In this document: in pieces, positions 6,973-8,573 of the stretch
Numbering within the stretch: the stretch's first letter is position 1
How the letters are laid out: every line of letters starts with the position of its first letter
NCBI GenBank assembly: GCA_004299545.1
Contig: SCRB01000358.1
Location: 1-8,573 of the forward strand
From: Rhizobiaceae bacterium
GTDB taxonomy: Bacteria; Pseudomonadota; Alphaproteobacteria; Rhizobiales; Rhizobiaceae
Direction: 5' to 3'
Length of the DNA stretch: 8,573 nucleotides
Notes under the pieces: model-generated
What the model was told of the DNA's origin: nothing
What the model saw: the letters and a program-made list of their open reading frames with translations, nothing else
Database searches by the model: none
Translations under genes and position numbers: made by a program

Positions 6973-7789
6973 CGTCGTCAAGGGGGGCTTCGCCGCGGGG
7001 CGGAACGATGAAGTAGCGCTTACCTCGGCTTCTCATGAAGTCGATGATGTCGATGACGGCGCCCGATCCACTGAATTCCGCCGCCGCCCGCTCGAGGTTC
7101 TCGACGATAGGATGCTCGCGGTCGAAAATCACCCTGTAGGCCTGCCGCATAACGGCGAGATCGGCACGGGCAAAACCCGACCGCTTCATGCCGATGATGT
7201 TAAAGCCGCGCAGCCGCGCCTTGTTTCCTTCGGCCAAACCATAGGGAATAACGTCTCCGATGATGGCGGAACAGCCGCCCAGGAAGGCATGGTGGCCGAT
7301 ACGGGCAAACTGATGAACTGCGGTCATCCCGCCGATGATGACGTTGTCGCCAATTTCGCAATGGCCAGCGAGCGTCGCCAGATTGGCGAAGGTCACGTTG
7401 TTTCCGACGATGCAGTCATGAGCGATGTGGCTGTACGCCATGAACATGCCGCCGTCGCCGACGACCGTGGCGCCACGGCTGGTATCGGTGCCCGTGTTCA
7501 TGGTGACGAACTCGCGGATCACGCATTTGCTGCCGATCGTGAGCGTTGTCCGGCCGCCCTTGTGACGCACGTTTTGCGGCGGCATGCCGAGCGTCGCATG
7601 GGGGAAGACCTTCGTTTGATCCCCGATGGCCGTCGCGCCGGCCACGACCACATGGCTGACGAGTTCGACGCCGTCTCCGAGCGTGACTTCCGGCCCGACA
7701 TGACAAAAAGGCCCTATTCTCACGCCCGAGCCAAGGCTCGCGCCGGGTTCGACAATCGCGGTCGGGTGAACGGCACTGGTAGACGACAT
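6953..7789 (-). CDS. lpxA: UDP-N-acetylglucosamine acyltransferase
   Basis: LpxA carries out the first step of lipid A synthesis, moving a 3-hydroxyacyl chain from ACP to the 3-OH of UDP-GlcNAc in the cytoplasm. The 278-residue product has a left-handed beta-helix made of hexapeptide repeats (about 6-190), such as IVEPGA and VRIGPF, and a helical C-terminal domain. HIAHDC (121-126) places the catalytic base at H124, with H121, H143 and H159 (AVHQFARIG) also conserved. In GGCSAIIGDVIPYG (171-184), A175 sits where E. coli has Gly173, which helps set acyl-chain length. The C-terminus, after FIVPPRG, is a short acidic tail (DDDAGQDG) that overlaps lpxI. ATG 7789 begins five bases after the fabZ stop; no clear ribosome binding site is seen, which fits coupled translation. 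Confidence 0.97.
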   Translation of the reverse strand: MSSTSAVHPTAIVEPGASLGSGVRIGPFCHVGPEVTLGDGVELVSHVVVAGATAIGDQTKVFPHATLGMPPQNVRHKGGRTTLTIGSKCVIREFVTMNTGTDTSRGATVVGDGGMFMAYSHIAHDCIVGNNVTFANLATLAGHCEIGDNVIIGGMTAVHQFARIGHHAFLGGCSAIIGDVIPYGLAEGNKARLRGFNIIGMKRSGFARADLAVMRQAYRVIFDREHPIVENLERAAAEFSGSGAVIDIIDFMRSRGKRYFIVPPRGEAPLDDDAGQDG

Positions 7790-7794
7790 GGATG

Positions 7795-8262
7795 CTATTC
7801 TGCTGATTTGAATGACATCATCGCGGCGATGTCAGCCTCGGCGACCTTGGTGCCGTCCACAGTGGCTTCACAGGCGAAACGCCAGATGCTGCCACGCTGT
7901 TTCACCTTCTTCACCTTGATCTCGACGCGGTCGCCAGGAACGACGGGCTTGCGGAACTTGGCGTTGTCGATGGTCATGAAATAGACAAGCGCGGGCATGG
8001 AAGAACCCAGTTTCTTTATGCAAATGGCCCCTGCGGTCTGCGCCATCGCCTCGACGATCAGGACGCCGGGCATGACCGGATGGTCGGGGAAATGCCCCTG
8101 GAAATGCGGCTCGGTCGCCGTGACGTTCTTGATGCCCGTCGCGGAATTGTCGCCGTCGATGTTCACGATCCTGTCGACCAGAAGGAAAGGGTAGCGATGC
8201 GGCAGGAGCTTCAAAAGCTCCATGATCTCGACCGTATCGAGCGCGTTCGTAGTGCCTTCCAT
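7795..8262 (-). CDS. fabZ: 3-hydroxyacyl-[acyl-carrier-protein] dehydratase FabZ
   Basis: FabZ dehydrates (3R)-hydroxyacyl-ACP to trans-2-enoyl-ACP in the fatty acid elongation cycle (cytoplasm). Because LpxA and LpxD use the same (3R)-hydroxyacyl-ACP pool, FabZ and lipid A synthesis compete for substrate, which explains its place in this cluster. The 155-residue product is a single hot-dog fold of normal length. [13 protein letters not shown] (19-31) and [23 protein letters not shown] (53-75) are the family signatures, with catalytic H57 and E71. The start ATG 8262 shares one base with the lpxD stop (TGATG) and has GAGGGG five bases upstream. The frame continues upstream through lpxD, but that extension is not conserved FabZ sequence. 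Confidence 0.97.
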   Translation of the reverse strand: MEGTTNALDTVEIMELLKLLPHRYPFLLVDRIVNIDGDNSATGIKNVTATEPHFQGHFPDHPVMPGVLIVEAMAQTAGAICIKKLGSSMPALVYFMTIDNAKFRKPVVPGDRVEIKVKKVKQRGSIWRFACEATVDGTKVAEADIAAMMSFKSAE

Positions 8263-8573
8263 CACTGCCCCTCGCCCTTGCGCGATTTGAGACCCGCCAG
8301 CCTCCGGACCGAGGCTACCTCGCGGAAGAAGTCGCGCATCGGGATTGCCGGCGCCCCCGCCCATATCTCGCCGGCGGGCACGTTGTCCATAACCCCGCTC
8401 GAGGCCGCCAGCCGCGCACCGGAACCGACGGCGATATGATCGGCAAGGCCGACACGCCCTCCGAGCATCACGAAATCGCCGAGCGTCACCGATCCGGACA
8501 GACCGCAGTGGGCCGCGAGGATGCATCCGCGGCCGATCCGTACATTATGGGCGATCTGCACCAGATTATCGAT
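8262..8573 (-). CDS. lpxD: UDP-3-O-(3-hydroxyacyl)glucosamine N-acyltransferase, C-terminal part (cut by window edge)
   Basis: LpxD adds the N-linked 3-hydroxyacyl chain to the deacetylated LpxC product. Only the last 103 residues are in the window; the N-terminal uridine-binding domain and most of the beta-helix lie to the right. The fragment begins [14 protein letters not shown], the strongly conserved LpxD block in which the His of QIAHNV is the catalytic base (His239 in E. coli numbering). Hexapeptide turns continue through [20 protein letters not shown] and [11 protein letters not shown], and a basic C-terminal helix follows ([21 protein letters not shown]). The stop TGA overlaps the fabZ start by one base. 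Being upstream of fabZ, it is the most 5' gene of the visible operon, whose promoter must lie further right. Confidence 0.95.
   Translation of the reverse strand: MDNLVQIAHNVRIGRGCILAAHCGLSGSVTLGDFVMLGGRVGLADHIAVGSGARLAASSGVMDNVPAGEIWAGAPAIPMRDFFREVASVRRLAGLKSRKGEGQ
8268..8273 (-). promoter_or_regulatory. Ribosome binding site of fabZ
   Basis: GAGGGG on the minus strand lies inside the end of lpxD, five bases before the fabZ ATG at 8262. It is the clearest such site in the lpx operon and supports this start over longer in-frame versions. Confidence 0.7.

Noticed and set aside
6148..7011. 287-codon open frame on the plus strand, opposite lpxI
   Set aside because: It is a shadow of lpxI with no family features.
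6791..7984. 397-codon open frame on the plus strand, opposite lpxI, lpxA and fabZ
   Set aside because: It spans three clear genes on the other strand and has no recognisable domain. Long antisense frames are common in high-GC DNA.
8263..8526. Upstream in-frame extension of fabZ by 88 codons
   Set aside because: It lies wholly within lpxD in another frame and is not FabZ-like. ATG 8262 with GAGGGG upstream gives the normal 155-residue length.
1..8573. Mobile elements, CRISPR arrays, tRNA or rRNA genes, defence or toxin-antitoxin systems
   Set aside because: None was seen. There are no transposase motifs, spaced direct-repeat arrays or tRNA-like cloverleaf sequences, and the window is filled by conserved core genes.

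Overview
The window looks like core chromosome of a high-GC alphaproteobacterium, most likely of the order Rhizobiales (Hyphomicrobiales). The gene order lpxD-fabZ-lpxA-lpxI-lpxB, convergent with gltA, which follows gltX, which is divergent from a comEC homologue, is one I associate with Rhizobium, Sinorhizobium and Agrobacterium relatives. Protein motifs agree, for example LpxI in place of LpxH and a GluRS without the enterobacterial zinc site. The genus cannot be fixed from this sequence alone.

Layout. Positions 1-1683 (minus) hold the N-terminal 561 codons of a ComEC/Rec2-family membrane protein that runs off the left edge. After a 113-base divergent gap, gltX (1797-3215, plus) encodes glutamyl-tRNA synthetase. 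A 341-base gap (3216-3556) has no convincing gene but contains several inverted repeats. gltA (3557-4846, plus) encodes type II citrate synthase and ends at a strong intrinsic terminator (4871-4898). On the minus strand, reading from the right edge, come lpxD (3' part only), fabZ, lpxA, lpxI and lpxB. These five genes overlap or lie within a few bases of each other and almost certainly form one operon whose promoter is outside the window.

How the genes work together. LpxA, LpxD, LpxI and LpxB are four early steps of lipid A synthesis on the cytoplasmic side of the inner membrane; LpxC, acting between LpxA and LpxD, is not encoded here. FabZ belongs to fatty acid elongation, which competes with LpxA and LpxD for 3-hydroxyacyl-ACP, so its position in the cluster joins the two pathways. 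gltA feeds the TCA cycle. gltX charges tRNA-Glu and, in relatives lacking GlnRS, probably also tRNA-Gln.

No previously undescribed system was found. The genes are intact, apart from the two cut by the window edges, and all belong to known families. The least explained DNA is the gltX-gltA gap, with a 55-base interrupted palindrome and a perfect 10-base inverted repeat whose core also occurs as a direct repeat. These are the best candidates for a second look.
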